DNA from: Sediminibacillus albus
Lineage (GTDB): Bacteria > Bacillota > Bacilli > Bacillales > Amphibacillaceae
Assembly (NCBI RefSeq): GCF_900101125.1
Contig: NZ_FNFL01000001.1
Span: 186,001 to 250,000, forward strand
DNA: 64,000 nt
Reading direction: 5' to 3'
The notes under the pieces were generated by a model. It had not been told where the DNA came from. It did no database searches and saw nothing but the letters and a program-made list of their open reading frames with translations. The number at the start of each line of letters is the position of its first letter. The stretch's first letter is position 1. A program made the translations under genes and the position numbers. Shown here piece by piece: positions 63,271 through 64,000 of the stretch.

Positions 63271-64000
63271 TTACATCGCTTCAACGGTAGGCAGGTTAGA
63301 GCTTCCCATTAAATAACTATCTACTTGGCGTGCCACTTCCCGGCCTTCGTTAATCGCCCATACGATCAAACTTTGCCCGCGGCGAGCATCACCGGCAGCG
63401 AACACACCCTCTACATTAGTGGAGAATTCTCCATAAGCAGCGTCAACTTTCCGGTTGGCAGTATTTAAACCAAACTGCTCTATCAACGGCTGTTCCGGGC
63501 CTTCAAAGCCTATCGCTATTAAGACAAGCTGTGCTGGCCATACTTGTTCCGTACCTGGAACTTCTTCATACACAAACATGCCGTTTGCATCGGTTACTTT
63601 TCTCATTTGGATTGTATGAAGTTCTATCAGTTTGCCTTTTTCATCCGCAACAAATTTTTTCGTTTGGATAGAGTATTGCCTAGGGTCCTCCCCAAACTTA
63701 GCCTCTGCTTCTTTATGTGCGTAATCCACACTAAATACTTTAGGGAACTCCGGCCAAGCATTGTCAGATGTTCTGGCCAAGGGCAGTTGTGGATGTTTGC
63801 CAAATTGGACAATACTGTTACAATTCTGGCGAAGTGCCGTTGCGATACAGTCAGCACCTGTATCTCCACCACCGATGACAATGACATCCTTGCCTTTGGC
63901 ATCAATAAACTCCTCATCTTTTAGTGGCGCATCAAGCAGGTTTTTTGTAGATGCTGTTAAATAATCCATAGCGAAATGTACTCCGTCTGCTTGACGGCCT
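63271..64000 (-). CDS. gltD: Glutamate synthase small subunit GltD, 3' part
   Basis: The visible 243 residues are the C-terminal half of the NADPH-binding subunit; the frame stays open to the window edge, so the N-terminus with its iron-sulfur Cys lies beyond 64000. Motifs present are [20 protein letters not shown] (second nucleotide-binding site), the [11 protein letters not shown] loop, and [27 protein letters not shown] (FAD-binding end), matching GltD. It would pass electrons to GltA for glutamine-dependent glutamate synthesis. The gltA gene presumably lies upstream, beyond the edge. Confidence 0.93.
   Translation of the reverse strand, partial: GRQADGVHFAMDYLTASTKNLLDAPLKDEEFIDAKGKDVIVIGGGDTGADCIATALRQNCNSIVQFGKHPQLPLARTSDNAWPEFPKVFSVDYAHKEAEAKFGEDPRQYSIQTKKFVADEKGKLIELHTIQMRKVTDANGMFVYEEVPGTEQVWPAQLVLIAIGFEGPEQPLIEQFGLNTANRKVDAAYGEFSTNVEGVFAAGDARRGQSLIVWAINEGREVARQVDSYLMGSSNLPTVEAM

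Overview
The window looks like chromosomal DNA of a low-to-medium GC, endospore-forming member of the Bacillaceae, possibly one of the halotolerant genera. That placement rests on gene content read by eye (YozE, YolD, Spo0E, YqfQ and YhcU families, a BclB-type collagen-like spore protein, RTP, B. subtilis-like thi genes), on strong AGGAGG ribosome binding sites, and on riboswitch and T-box leaders. There is no intact prophage, CRISPR array, rRNA or tRNA. One decayed insertion sequence and several gene fragments are present.

Left part (1-22.6 kb), mostly + strand: the tail of a lethal-factor-like protein, thyA-dfrA, two tandem tatA genes and tatC, yozE, a YolD gene divergent from sbcDC with two SOS-box-like sites between them, small Bacillaceae proteins, msrAB, a TerC-type manganese exporter, an AbrB-type permease, a decayed ring-cleaving dioxygenase next to intact mhqD and an MhqR-like operator, a LysM-M14 peptidase, ferredoxin, acylphosphatase, a FAD/Rieske oxidoreductase, and a two-gene sulfolipid (SQDG) operon, sqdB-sqdX.

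Middle (22.6-42 kb): coding direction switches here to mostly the - strand. The region holds a TraB-like membrane protein, a YfcC-type permease, the collagen-like spore protein, an IS1595-type remnant, the TPP-riboswitch operon tenI-thiO-thiS-thiG-thiF, a sensor kinase overlapping a ThDP enzyme, a Spo0E-like peptide, CvfB, a lysine-riboswitch dapA, an atypical Mur ligase and the replication terminator protein gene rtp with Ter-like motifs. The strand switch together with rtp suggests that the replication terminus lies in or near this window.

Right part (42-64 kb), mostly - strand: ilvA, a DMT exporter, acyl-CoA ligase and enoyl-CoA hydratase genes, a double-domain gamma-glutamylcyclotransferase, an orphan T-box leader, uvsE, a PAS-STAS regulator, a tripartite tricarboxylate transporter with fused TctA-TctB convergent to TctC, an MFS exporter, a five-gene gluconate-dehydrogenase-like operon carrying its own tatA-tatC and a cytochrome c lipoprotein, an LLM oxidoreductase, a branched-chain aminotransferase, and the 3' part of gltD running off the edge. 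The most striking assemblies are the Tat plus dehydrogenase operon, the SQDG operon in a probably non-phototrophic Firmicute, the terminus region and the orphan T-box. All functions were assigned from motifs and remembered family resemblance, without database searches.
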